64,000 nt of DNA from Hydrangea macrophylla (taxonomy: Eukaryota; Streptophyta; Magnoliopsida; Cornales; Hydrangeaceae): positions 10,480,001 through 10,544,000 of the forward strand of contig CM066994.1 in assembly GCA_033977485.1 (NCBI GenBank), read 5' to 3'. Below the pieces are notes generated by a model. That model was not told the origin of the DNA and did no database searches. It saw nothing but the letters and a program-made list of their open reading frames with translations. This document shows positions 1 through 11,002 of the stretch, piece after piece. Each line of letters starts with the position of its first letter. Position 1 is the first letter of the stretch. The position numbers and the translations under genes are program-made.

Positions 1-1027
1 CTCAATTTGCCACTAATGTAGATATCACGACCCAAGCACTTCTCTTCAAGAGCACCAAAGACAACATAATATCATGTATTCAATACCACATACCAGGGTA
101 AAAAGACTTGACCTAGTTAGTAAAAAGAGCTATTCACACTACCCTCATACTACAGTCTGAACCTTGCCATGGCAAAATATGTCCATCCTCACACGAAACC
201 ACTATACCAAATGAGTAAAAAAAAAAATAAGAAGAAAAAAGTAACAAATGAATGGCAGTTGTAAAGATAATTATTAGCAACACATTTTTACTCATCTCAA
301 AGTTACTCATCCTCATCTCTCATTATCATTAACTAATGTAGTGGGATCCAATATTAAATGAAAATTAATTAATAATATGTGCATTAATCAATGAGAAATA
401 AGGGTGAGCAAAACAAAACTCTATTATTGGCAACTACAAGTCTAGAAGCCTCTGTTAGGCTTATGTTCGGGCAATGGTCGATGATTAAAGTTCAAAAGAA
501 CAAAGTTTCACTCTCCCCAAACTCCAAACACCAAACCATTGCCCAATCCAAGTACCATGGATTCCAACACCTTTTATCTTCCTAGTTGTTTAGACAAAAG
601 AACATGCTAAACAACCCAACAAACAGAAAGTTCAGAGAACACAGACATCCAACACAATTGATAAAACTGCTGCTGATAATATCTAAGAAAACACAACACT
701 TCACATATCACCCAGCAACCACTGATCCCTTAAAGCTATTTCAATGAGAATAACAATCAAAATCAAAACTCCACAAACAATTATAAAAACAGCACATAGT
801 TTGGATTCATTCAAATATTTCTTCAATGTAAATGCCATTTGTTAGGAATAATAAAAAGAGGGAGAAGATGTACTCCTATTCACATCACTAATGAAACACT
901 ACACACCTACTTCAAAAACTACTGAAAAACAACAACCAAACAAGGACAAACTGATTTCTCAAACCCTAATTAGATTTGCTAAAAAAACAGCACTGTAGTA
1001 GTTCAATAATGCACTTTTTCACACTGT
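1..1027. other. Downstream flank of H2A, no gene seen
   Basis: No coding signal is visible; short open frames here are AT-rich and unlike any family I know. The segment nearest 1027 should hold the H2A 3' UTR (minus strand). Plant histone mRNAs are polyadenylated, and I cannot place the cleavage site. A single AAACCCTAA telo-box lies near 961. A MITE-like hairpin lies at about 285-413. Confidence 0.5.
285..413. mobile_element. MITE, 'GCTCACCC/GGGTGAGC' family, copy 1
   Basis: Ends resemble TTTTTACTCATC on the left and GGGTGAGCAAAAC on the right, with an internal 'aatgtagtgggatcc' block. The same ends and block recur at 37613-37731 and 53721-53864, so this is a small dispersed family with inverted ends. 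No transposase is encoded and the superfamily is not certain. Confidence 0.45.
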
Positions 1028-2068
1028 TTAACTGTCGTCTTCACCAGAAGGCTTCGACGAGCCACCAGTCTTCTTCGGAAGAAGAAGGTTGTGGATGTTC
1101 GGCATCACACCACCGTTCGCAATTGTCACATCTCCAAGAAGCTTACTGAGTTCCTCATCGTTCCTCACTGCAAGTTGGATGTGACGAGGGACAATCCTAG
1201 TCTTCTTGTTATCCCTTGCAGCATTTCCGGCCAATTCAAGCACCTGTAAACACAAGTTTTATCAATTATACACAAATTTCAAACCCTAGAAATCAGGGAT
1301 TCTAGCACCTAACAGCCAGTGTTTTGCCCAGTTATGAACATATTCCAAACCCTAGAAATTTCCAGCCAAATCAAGCACCTGCAATCATGTACAAATTCCA
1401 AACCCTTGAAATTGGGGATTGAAGCATCTAGATACAGTTCACACTGAATTATGCATAAATTCCAAACCCTAGAACACTGTTTTACTCCAATAATATACAC
1501 AAATTCCCAACCCTAGAATTTGGGGATTCAAGCACCTACAGGCACTGTTTTACTCCAATAATATACACAAATTCCAAACCCTAGAAATTGGGGATTCAAG
1601 CACCTACAGGCACTGTTTTACCCCCAATAATATGCACAAACTCCAAACCCTAGAAATTGGGGATTCACGCACCTACAGACACTGTTTTACTCCAATAACA
1701 TGCACAAATTCCAAACACTAGAAATTGGGGATTCAAGCACCTACAGACACAGTTTTACTCAATTATGCACAAATTCAAAACCCTAGAAATTGGGAATTTT
1801 GGAGAAAAATTGAAATTGAGTCACCGGAAAAGATGAAAACAAGAAAGAGAGAGAGAGACAGAGAGATAACTAAGGGTACCTCAGCGGCGAGGTATTCTAG
1901 GACGGCGGCAAGATATACCGGAGCTCCAGCGCCGACTCGCTCGGCATACTTGCCGGCTTTCAAGAAACGGGCGATACGACCCACCGGGAATTGAAGACCC
2001 GCCTTACTGCTCCGAGACGTGGCCTTCTTCGCAGCTCCGGATCCTAAGGTTTTGCCCCGTCCCGCCAT
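1028..2068 (-). CDS. H2A: Histone H2A, canonical, two exons
   Basis: Exon 1 is 2068-1880 (63 codons from [11 protein letters not shown]); exon 2 is 1243-1028 (71 codons plus TAA). The product is 134 aa, the usual length for plant canonical H2A. It has a basic N-tail, the histone fold from about residue 26 ([12 protein letters not shown]), acidic-patch residues ([16 protein letters not shown]), and an IPNIHN-like docking segment ([13 protein letters not shown]). The tail lacks the SQEF motif of H2A.X and the SPKK repeats of H2A.W, so this is replication-type H2A of the nucleosome core. The intron (1244-1879) has GT at 1879-1878 and AG just before 1243, at the conserved position between E63 and V64. 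The start is fixed by the family N-terminus; an in-frame ATG 14 codons upstream gives non-histone sequence. The gene is probably expressed mainly in S phase. The intron is unusual: see the repeat entry. Confidence 0.97.
1262..1800. repeat. Tandem repeat filling the H2A intron, about 9 copies
   Basis: About nine degenerate units of 44-69 bp (mostly about 66) are anchored on 'AAACCCTAG' at about 1281, 1347, 1400, 1464, 1508, 1576, 1645, 1713 and 1779. The full unit reads on the plus strand as aaattccaaaccctag, then aaattggggattcaagcac, then ctacaggcactg, then a tactccaataatatgcac-like tail. On the gene strand it contains TAG|GTGCTTGAAT, a near copy of the real 3' splice site plus first bases of exon 2 (CAG|GTGCTTGAAT). 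The array therefore looks born from duplication of the intron-exon junction. The AAACCCTA core is also the plant telo-box motif. Confidence 0.85.
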
Positions 2069-2290
2069 TACTGTCTCAGAGCTGAAGATTTGGTGAAAGA
2101 GAGTCTGCAACGAACGGCAAGAGGAGAGAGCGAAAAACGGTGTTTTTTAGAGAGAGAACGAAGTACTTGGGGCTGCAACAGTTTGGTGTTTGTGTATATA
2201 TAGTGGTTGAGCTTTTGAAAATGAACCAATCAGGTAGAAGTACACAGATTGATGATTTTAACCGTCCGATTGGGAAATGAATTAACCGTG
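2069..2290 (-). promoter_or_regulatory. H2A promoter and 5' UTR
   Basis: On the minus strand a TATA box (CTATATATAC) lies at 2203-2194, about 125 bp upstream of the ATG. CCAAT-type motifs (ATTGG) lie at about 2224 and 2270. I did not find the histone octamer CGCGGATC. A purine/pyrimidine-rich leader (gagagag on the plus strand) lies between the TATA box and the start. Confidence 0.65.
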
Positions 2291-2389
2291 AGATCTGTAT
2301 TTTAGACTTTTCACCGCTTTTGATCTGGAGTATCTGAGTTGGATTTTTCTGACGACGACGACGTAATCAAAAGTTGGGAGAAATATTAA

Positions 2390-2889
2390 GGGCAAATTAT
2401 ACTGACCTCCCCTAAGGTATTTGACAATTATAGAAAACTCTCCTATATTTTCAAAATTTATGTTCACCTCCCTTCTATTTTTGAAATGACTATTATATCC
2501 TTGAACAAATTATCAAAAAAATTATCTATTGCCTCTTAAAAATGAAAAAAATTAATTCACAATTATGAAAAAAAAAAATTTAAAAATTATTGACAAAATT
2601 TCAATATATACCAAATCAAGCTTTTACTATTTTTTAAAAAAAAATATATCAAGAATAATTTGAAAACATAAAAATCATCAACAAAATTATTTACTACCAC
2701 TTTAATATGAAAATAATAATAAAAATAATGAAAAAAAAACATCCATAATTTTTTTATAAAAAAAATGAATAGTTATATTGTACTTTTACCTGCTTTATAT
2801 TTTTAAAATTGTGAACTTGCTCCCAACATTGTGAATGAGCTGCTCCCGTGAAATATAATTAGTACGCGCCTTGCACGGACATTCCCCTA

Positions 2890-2927
<38 letters not shown>

Positions 2928-3343
2928 GACTCCATTGAGCATGTTTTTAAAAAATAAAAAATAAAGCAGACAAAAATACAATATAACTATTCATTTTTAA
3001 AAATATTTTGTTGCTATTTTTTTTTTCATTATTGTTATTATTCTTTTTAATTTAAAGTGGTAACAGATAAATTTGTTGATGTTTTTTTTGTTTTTAAATT
3101 ATTATTGATATTTAAAAAAATATAGTAAACGCTTGATTTGATATATATTGAAATTTTGTCAATGATTTTTTAAATTATTATTATTATTTTCTTTTTCATT
3201 TTCAAGATATAGTAGATAATTTTTTGATGATTTGTCCAAGGGTATAACAATCCAAAATAGAAGGGGGTGAGTGTAATTTTTAAAAATACAGGGAAGTCTC
3301 TGAATTGTCAGATACCCTTAGGGGAGGTCAGTGTAATTTGTCC
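2390..3343. mobile_element. Large foldback MITE, MULE type
   Basis: 954 bp with long inverted arms. The left end GGGCAAATTATACTGACC pairs with right-end GGACAAATTACACTGACC, and the similarity runs for several hundred bases into the element. The flanks are 9-bp near-duplicates: AAATATTAA (2381-2389) and AAATATTGA (3344-3352). A 9-bp TSD with long TIRs is typical of Mutator-like elements. No open frame is present. The centre holds an (AT)n(GA)n microsatellite at about 2890-2928. Confidence 0.8.
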
Positions 3344-3946
3344 AAATATTGAAGGATAAATTACAACACCACCCCTTGAACTACAACCATTTTCACGAAC
3401 TGACTCACTCTTAAACTGTCCAAAATGAACAAACTGTCACACCCTCCTGGGTAATTTATTTATTTTAAAATATAAAATAAATTTATTGTGAATTATTAAT
3501 GTTGATTAATAATTGTGGATGTGATTGACGTGGGTCAACGATGAGTGTCAATCGAGAACACAGAGATTTGATAATCAACGAGGGATTGACATGAGTAAAT
3601 GACATTTATGTTATTTTAAATGTTATTTGATTTTACCTGATTTTCATGAAAAGTAATTATATTTGTGTAGTATAATTTCTGGTAGTTTTGATATTATTTT
3701 AGATCGTTTTGAATACTGTGGTGAGAACGTGAGTGATACGTTAAATAAAAGGTACGTTATCTAGAAATTCCATGGAATTTAGCTTTTAGACGTAATTACG
3801 GACACAAACGGAACTTAGACGAAAACTTTTATAATTTTTAATTTTCACTCATGAATCTATGGATTAGACGTTTAACACGCTTCGGGAGATAATTAGAAGT
3901 TTGGAGAACTTGCGGGGAGATAAACGTAATTTCCAGAAGTCGTGCC

Positions 3947-3954
3947 TATAAATA
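3947..3954 (+). promoter_or_regulatory. TATA box of the outer solo LTR
   Basis: TATAAATA follows 'cgtgcc' and precedes a purine-rich leader. It sits about 510 bp into the LTR and sets its orientation. Confidence 0.55.
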
Positions 3955-4126
3955 GATAAGCTTGAGATTCTTTTTGTCAAAACTTCCTAAAAATATCTTG
4001 AGTAGAGAGAAAAAGAAGATTTTGGTGGCTACGAGCTTCACGACGCAGATCGACGACTTTACGTTCGTCAGCTTTTCCCTAGATTTCATATTTTAACTCC
4101 TCGAGGTAAGATCTACGTTTTGATAC

Positions 4127-4935
4127 TGTCACGCCCCGGAGAAGCAAAAATAAAGAAAAATAAATTTCCTTTTTGGATCCATAGGGAATGACAAGTGAAA
4201 GTCACTAATTATCCACACCATATAGCACTAGTCCGCAAGATAAACAAGAATAGTAATAAAATCAACTAAATAGAAAACATATCTATCTTGTTACAAACAT
4301 CAAAGTGTGGTTCTCAGGATCACAACAGGTCTGGAGACAACATATACCCAAGTACCCATTAACTAAAACAAGTACAACAGAAATGTAAACTAGATATAAC
4401 TATCTTCAAATCTTCAGCTAGCGTAAGGATAATCATCAGCGTAACATCTATCTCCAGCGTAACCAGCATCAGTGGAGCCACCCTCTATAAAATCCAGGCA
4501 ATAATGGCCGCCAGCTTATTGAGAGCTGAGTGAATAGAAACTAATAGAGTATCAATGATATAACAGATAATAAGTTACTAAAGTCATAAGATGTAGTTCT
4601 ATTAATAAAATCTTCTTTGTATTCCAAATGTCGTTACTCGACCCTTATCGTCTGATTATTCCAAGACCGATAACCAACATACTCTGACTAGAAAGAACAG
4701 ACTCAATCGTTTCACATATATAGACGTACCATCATTCTGTCCATTGTTGGTTAAGGATATAAACCATCCACAGCAATCATGGACACCACATCAGCCCATC
4801 CACCGCATATCAGGGATACAACGCTTTGAATAATAGCACATCAAATTTATTGCCACGACTCATCGTATGATACCAGTGACCCCCATCCACCGTTCGTTAA
4901 GGATATAACATAGATCATCTGGCTATCTCTGAATT
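4127..4935 (-). repeat. Truncated 3' LTR of the Gypsy element
   Basis: The sequence matches 33415 to about 34345 in the intact 5' LTR, including the TGTCACGCCCCGG / TGTCATGGCCAGG terminus, 'cacaccatatagcactagtc' and the 'cgttaaggatataaaccatc' short repeats. Homology stops near 4935, where reverse transcriptase sequence starts abruptly: a deletion junction inside the LTR. Small internal deletions relative to the 5' LTR are also visible (for example near 4495). Confidence 0.85.
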
Positions 4936-5139
4936 AGTTCGGTCGAACCAATAGTTGATGATATCCCGAACGTAGATCGATCTTTGAAAAGACCATTGAT
5001 CCTTATAACTGGTCGAATAGATCATCTATCCGAGGAAGTGAATATCTATTCTTGATCGTAACCTTGTTCAACAGTTCAACTCCCTGTAGTCTATACAGAG
5101 TCGAAGTGTTTCGTCCTTCTTCTTCACAAATAGGACTGG
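4936..5139 (-). pseudogene. Reverse transcriptase fragment of the Gypsy element
   Basis: Read on the minus strand from 5139, the frame gives the conserved Gypsy RT blocks: a [18 protein letters not shown] run, then KVTIKNRY, LPRIDDLFDQL and FSKIDLRSGYHQL. This is the N-terminal half of RT, before the YVDD catalytic box, which is absent. A stop follows DDLFDQL. The fragment begins at a solo-LTR insertion (5140) and ends at a deletion into the 3' LTR. It continues the pol piece at 9931-10284 across that insertion. Confidence 0.85.
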
Positions 5140-7529
5140 TGTCACACCCCAACCCACCCCCACATGGATTAGGACGTGTAACAAGGAAGAATAACAGTGA
5201 TTTAAGTGTCTAAACAAGTTAAAACTCATTATGAAACCCTCTTTAAAACAAAATGCTTGAAATAAACCCCAAGGGTAGAAAGGTCATTTAACATTTTATA
5301 GCCAAATTTTATATCAAAAGATAGTCCTCTGAGTCTCGGTTCCAATGCAAAAAACGGCGCGCAAATCCGAATTTTCTAGGAAGAGTTATGTCCGTTTCTG
5401 TAAAAGTCGACAGGCCAAAAATAGACCTGCGAATTTTCCAGGTCAAATTTCTACACCAACTCCCAACCCAAATGAGTACGCCCACAAACAACGTATTAAC
5501 ATATACAACAAAAGAAATATACTCCCAAGTTGTCCAGAACCCCGTGGTCCAATGCTTCTCACTGTGATGCTCATCTGAACCTGCGTGATCATTAGCCATA
5601 AAATCGAATAAGCTTTCGCTCAGTGAGTACGTGGTGCTAATCATGCAATTGGAGTATTTAATGATTCATAACACCAATTAAACATTCAAATAATAAATGG
5701 TCGCAGGCGTGTCAAGTAATCAATCACCATCGTTCTAGACCCCTGATTCTGGGCCATTCTCACTTTTTCCGTCGCATATAGCGAAATCACTCATTTTCTC
5801 GTGACCATAGTCAATTCACTGTGGTCGTCACCACCGTCCCCTTTTCTCTCAGGACTTCATCATCATCCCCCTTTTCTATGAGGAATGGGTGTCCCTTATA
5901 TATGGGCTAAATAATGGTGATTATCAATTGACACCCTTTGACCCAAATAAGCACATAAGTAACTCAACATGTCAATATGGCAATTTCAGCATTTTTGGAC
6001 ATGTTAAATAACAATTAATCACATCCTTTTCTACTTAATCACAATTAAGCATTTTAAGCATTTACTAATAAATTAATAACATCAAATATCCAATTTTGGG
6101 ATTAGGACACTCACCTCACGATTAGGTCCAAATAAAGTCTAGAAATTCCAAATTCCTTCGCAAAACTAGCTCTAGGTATTCCCAATGATATTCCTACATA
6201 TATAGATCACATATATGTATCACTCCTTAAAATGGGTTGCGGAAAAACATTACCAAAATTGACAAAGAAAGACATAGAAATAATCATCTTACCTTCACAA
6301 ATCCGAATATGACTTCGGTTCGCAAAATAGAAGTCGAACGGTGAAGTTACGACGACCAAATGGCACGAAACCCCTTTTTCCTTTCTTGCTCGTTGAAACT
6401 CTATTCTCTGAAACTTTTTTATTCTCTTTTTTTTTTTTTTTTACTAACTAGCTGCCAACTAACATATAGGATATAGGTTATAATTTTTATCATATTTTTA
6501 TTTTTACTCCCATAAGTTTCTAAAGTCCTATTATGAAACCCCCTAAACTTTATATTAACTATCTAATATCTAAGTGAGTATGTGTCTATGTCACGTATGG
6601 GTCCCAAAAGTGGTCCCAAATATTTTATGAAGTTGCTAATTAACCTACTAGTTATGAATCCAATTCCTGTTCGCTCTCACATAGGTACCCAAACTAGTAC
6701 CATAAAAGGTCATAACTAGCAATAAAATATTCAAAACAATTACACAATTATTCATTTAATCATATAAATGCAACAAAATGCAATATATTTAATCCAGACC
6801 TCCCGTGGGTCCCGCTTCATATCTATCAAACTCTGTCACGCCCCGACGTAGCATAAATAAGGAAAGCGTTTAATTTCCTTTATGGACCCGTAGGTCGCGA
6901 CAGTTTGAAGGATCGCTTCCGTCCCAAACGTCGAACAACAATAACATAAAAATCAGAGCAGAGCAATCAAGGCTTATAAAATTTTTCTAACTTATTACAT
7001 ATTACAGTACGGGGTCAACTAAGGCACAGACCGCCTTGAAACAAAACAATAACTTAGTGTCTATTACAGTCATCCTTATAAAACAAAGCAGTCTAAAACT
7101 TAAAACATATAACTTAAAGCAGATAATCAATAAACAATTTCTCATTCCAAAAGCAGTCATTCTCAGTTAGCGTAGTCATAAGGTCCTTCCTGATCATAAC
7201 CTGAAAAGCCTGAACACGAATGTCCAGGACGCATCAACGTCGTCAGCTTCAAGAAGCTGGTGAGTATTAAAAACATAACTTTAAATGTAAAACATACTCA
7301 TTTACCATTTTCCAATTCCCATTTAAATTCACAAGTTTATATTTAAGATAAAGAACTTGTTTAGAAAATAACCACAACATTATTCCAAAGATAAGTTCAC
7401 ACATATGTGACCGTGTATGAGAACGATGCACCATCTCATCTGACCGACTCTTTTCTCTCGACAAAACCCAACAACCCACTATCTTACTCCTGGTATCTTT
7501 GAAACACTAAGATAGCCACACTTTAGCAA

Positions 7530-7790
7530 CGGGGCGCCAGGGAGTGTCCAGTTTGCCTCACACTTTGGTCCGGGGTACCAGGGAGTGTCCAATGCCTCAC
7601 ACTTTGAATACCCTAACCGCCATGCAAATACCGGGGCAACCCCTCACGCAGTATCCAGACTCGAGTATCAGGGAGTGTCCGTAGGCCACACTTTAGCACT
7701 ACCATGGGTGCCAGGGAATGTCCAAGTTCGGCGTCACACACTTTAACGCTTCCATGGGCGTCAGGGAGTGTCCAAATTTGCCACCGTCGC
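7530..7790. repeat. Short tandem repeats in the inner solo LTR
   Basis: Five or six degenerate copies of 'ccagggagtgtcc', each followed after a short gap by 'cacactttg', spaced about 45-60 bp. Arrays like this are common inside long Gypsy LTRs. Confidence 0.6.
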
Positions 7791-8129
7791 ATTTCAAAGA
7801 TATCCTCATCGCAATCTTAACCACAACCACAACCACAACCACAAACTCATACTCTTTCCACACTACCATTACTCTTTTCCACACTGACTGACACCTACAT
7901 GCATGTACCACTGACCCCACATGAATGATATACACTTAAACATAAGAAAAATGCTGAATTAAATGAACAACACGCGTACGGGGATTGATAACTTGTAATT
8001 CATTTTCTTAATCAATTCAAACATAACTAATAGCATTCTGTATTAATAAAATTTCCAAACAGAATCTTAACAGTACTTAAAAATTGAACCAAACAGTCCC
8101 TAAATACAAAACAGACAAAAACCAGAATC

Positions 8130-8412
8130 TGCCAGAGGTCGCGCGCGCGGGCCGCTCGCGCAACGGGTCGCTCGCGCGATATGTCCAATTTTCATTTTAT
8201 ATATAAACTTTTCTGTCTGCCTGAACAAGCCCAGGTCGCGGGTGCGGATCGCTCGCGCGAAGGGTTCCTCGAGCGACCCTCGCTCGCGCGATCTGCCTAA
8301 ATTCCATTTATATATATAAACTCTTCTGTCTGCCTGGGGAAGCAAGGATCGCACGCGCGGATCGCTCGCGCGACGGGTCGCTCGCGCGGTCCGCTCGCGC
8401 GCGCGATCGTGG
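8130..8412. repeat. GC-rich TCGCTCGCGCGA motif cluster
   Basis: Many copies of GGTCGCTCGCGCG / TCGCTCGCGCGA-like near-palindromes, extremely CpG-rich in an otherwise AT-rich LTR. Two sub-blocks are separated by a duplicated 'tttatatataaactcttctgtctgcctg' type segment (about 8196-8222 and 8307-8336). Confidence 0.75.
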
Positions 8413-9930
8413 CGCGAGATGAAGCTGAGACTTCTTCTTCCTCGCAGAAACTGCTCTGTTTCAGCTTAATGGGGTCTTTTTGACCCATTTCCAAAACTGA
8501 AATTAACTAAGCCTTATAATATATAATTCTCTTTGTTTTTCAACAAGGATTAAGAATCCATAAACAATTAAACACCATTTGATCCATAACTCTCCAATTT
8601 TATGAAAAACTAAAACATGTCAAAACTTCATTTCTAATATACTTTCTCATGTGAACAAATTAAAGTCTAATACTTTAAACATGGCATGTAGGATGTATAA
8701 TCTTTCATATTTCATTCTAAAAACGAATTTTGGTTGAGTTTGGAAAATTGTGATTTTGAAGCTCAAGCTTCCATGGACGAATTTAGCAATGGAGGATCAT
8801 TAATACATACACAAACTCAGTAACTAAGCATGAATTTACATTCTAGAGTGAGTTTAGAATACTCACTGAGATATAGATAGAAGAGATTGTTGAGAAAGAA
8901 GTTAGAATTAAGCAACCCAATTGAAACTTCAAGCTTGAAGCTATGGAGAAATAAGCTTCCTCTCTCTATATTACTCTGTATCAACTTCACTGTGTAACTC
9001 TCTTTTCTCTCTGTGTTAAATGTTTGTGAAGAGCAGAATGAGAATGTGTGTGTGTGATGAAGAGCTTTGTTATATAGAGCTTAAGAACTTGGGCTCCAAG
9101 TTCCTTCACCAAGGCTTAATCACCCAATTAAACATACTAATCTCTTAGACAATCTGCAGTTTAGCAAGGTTAACACTTGCTGAATTATACATACACATTG
9201 CTTCACTGATGAATTAGCTCAACAATTACACCAAGGGTCAAGTATAGGCTAGTAGGGGGCAAGCTTGAGTTGTTTGGGAAAAACAGCTTGTGGCCTAAGA
9301 ATACACATACAAAATAGGTAGATCCAAACGAGGCACAAGCTAATGATCACTTGCCATAAATGGAAATAAAGCAATTGTCCAATCAGTCACTTCCAAAATC
9401 TGTGGAAGTTTAGCACCGCGCGGACAGTTTTGAACATAAACTGGTATTTTCGGGGCGCGGTGGTCACCACAAAAATACCGAAAATTCATTTTAACTTAAG
9501 AATTGATTTTCTGGTTCTATAAAAATACTGTTTGAGTCAAAAGTAAACCTTTCCACCGTTTTGAAATACAGGTTTTGAAATCCAACACAGGTATTGCTAA
9601 ATTTTATAAAATTACAGTTTGACCCCAAAAGAATTTAAATCATGAAATAAAATAAGAAATCCGTTTTAACATATAAGAATTGTAAACAAAAAAAATGAGA
9701 TTGACAATACAGATTAATCATGGTAATTCAAATTGAATTTAAATATGTCAAATGCAAGTACAAGTAATTAAATGAAAATGCAGGTTATTACAAACTCTGC
9801 CTTTTATCAAGCACTTATCACATCGGGGTGACTGAAACTCACCCAAATCATCACATGCAATTAATCACACTAATTAATGCATGAGAAACAAATATTACTA
9901 CCTTTTTTCGGGTACGGGTATTACAACTGG

Positions 9931-10284
9931 TGCTCTCCAAGGTGACGTACTTGGGCGAACAAATCCCAAATCTTCAAGTTCCTAAACTTGCTTCTTCAAT
10001 TGCAACATCTCAGTTGGTGTCATCCTATATGAAGTCTTAGATATCAGTAATGTACTAGTTACTAGTTCCACACAGAAGTCTATTCCTCTTTTCGGTGGAA
10101 GTCCTTTGATATCCTGGAATAGATCTTGAAAGTTTTGTACGGTAGGAATCTGATCCATTGTTGGTTCTGTACTCGTACTCCCGATTGTAGATAAATCACT
10201 CGTAAGAAATATGTCGCTCGTCGGCTGACACTGAAATCTAACCGCCAGACGTCCTAGTATTGGAAACACAATCGTCCTGGTATG
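9931..10284 (-). pseudogene. Gypsy pol fragment: protease end to RT start
   Basis: On the minus strand from 10284 the frame begins with the end of the protease domain (TIVFPILG), runs through the linker, and reaches the conserved RT entry PPKRGIDFCVELV ... YRMTPTEMLQLKKQ and LGFVRPSTSPW-like sequence. A stop follows LKKQV. It joins 30246 across the Tat-like insertion and 5139 across the solo LTR insertion, each by exact TSD logic. Confidence 0.85.
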
Positions 10285-10555
10285 TGTAGACACCCCGATT
10301 TTGACCAAACGTCGAATTAAGGAGAGTGTCACCTCCATATCCGATGATGACAAAGGACCGAAAGATTCGAAGTGTTCCAAGCTCTTCAGAAAGGTCTCCA
10401 AACGCGTTAAAATTTTCACAGAATGAAATACCAGGTGTTTAGGAGAATTCAGGTATAAAATATCACTTTTGGAAAAGATCTTCGAAAATAAGTTTTTTTA
10501 AGAAAAAAGGAGAAAAGAAAAGACCTAAAAAGGGGAAGTTCAACGGATCCGGCAC

Positions 10556-10890
10556 ACGGCAGTTGTTTGCGGCACTCAGTGAGTGCCGAGCGGCACTCAG
10601 TGAGTGCCGAACGGCAATCACAGAATGCCGGACCGGCATTTACTACGTGCCGCCGACAATTTCTGACTGCCGTTTGCTTTACCAGTCAGTATTTTGTGGT
10701 ACAATATGTATACGTATGCGGATAAAAACAAAAAACTGATAAAGTAAGGTTGACAAAAACGCGGCAATCAATAATTTGGCGCGGCACTTACTAAGAGCCG
10801 TGCGCCAGTCATGGAATGCCGCCTCGGCTTTCACGGAGTGCCGCAGCGGCATCCACTGACTGCCACAAAGGATTTTTGACTGCCGCTTTC
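10556..10890. repeat. Palindromic CGGCA...TGCCG motif array in the LTR U3
   Basis: A cluster of degenerate near-palindromes built on CGGCA(C/T)T...A(A/G)TGCCG lies upstream of the LTR TATA box. Two are perfect: CGGCACTCAGTGAGTGCCG, 9-bp arms around one base. The 3' LTR has the same array with one copy fewer (about 27770-28090). Confidence 0.8.
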
Positions 10891-10995
10891 TGCAGCAGTC
10901 TGTCTATTTTCGGGAAGTACGTATTGTACCACCAAATGAGATATTTACACCTGTCTTTTACTCCGAATTCACTGAGAATACTTGGTAATTTTGTC

Positions 10996-11002
10996 TATAA
11001 AA
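10996..11002 (+). promoter_or_regulatory. TATA box of the Tat-like 5' LTR
   Basis: TATAAAA in 'tttgtctataaaagaagg' is conserved at 28182-28188 in the 3' LTR, about 710 bp into the LTR. Transcription would start about 30 bp downstream. Confidence 0.6.

Larger units (their letters stand above)
6834..9792 (-). mobile_element. Inner solo LTR of 2.96 kb, TSD AACTC
   Basis: It starts TGTCACGCCCCG at 6834 and ends GGTTATTACA at 9792. TSD AACTC is at 6829-6833 and 9793-9797. It is nested in the 5140-9925 solo LTR. A minus-strand TATA box (CTATATAAC) lies near 9078-9070. Internal repeats are a 'ccagggagtgtcc...cacactttg' family at about 7530-7790 and a GC-rich 'TCGCTCGCGCGA' family at 8135-8410. No coding potential is recognised. 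Confidence 0.83.
5140..9925 (-). mobile_element. Solo LTR, TSD ACTGG, itself interrupted
   Basis: It starts TGTCACACCCC at 5140 and ends GGGTATTACA at 9925. TSD ACTGG is at 5135-5139 and 9926-9930, within RT of the Gypsy host. Removing the inner LTR (6834-9797) leaves about 1.8 kb with no internal region, so it is a solo LTR. A TATA-like CATATATAAG on the minus strand near 5903-5895 suggests minus orientation. Open frames inside it show no known domain. Confidence 0.85.

Noticed and set aside
5309..5644. 111-codon frame in the 5140-9925 solo LTR
   Set aside because: No homology recognised, overlaps another frame on the other strand, and lies in LTR sequence.
8297..8494. CpG-island-like GC-rich block as a host promoter
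   Set aside because: It is an internal motif cluster of the inner solo LTR with no adjacent gene.
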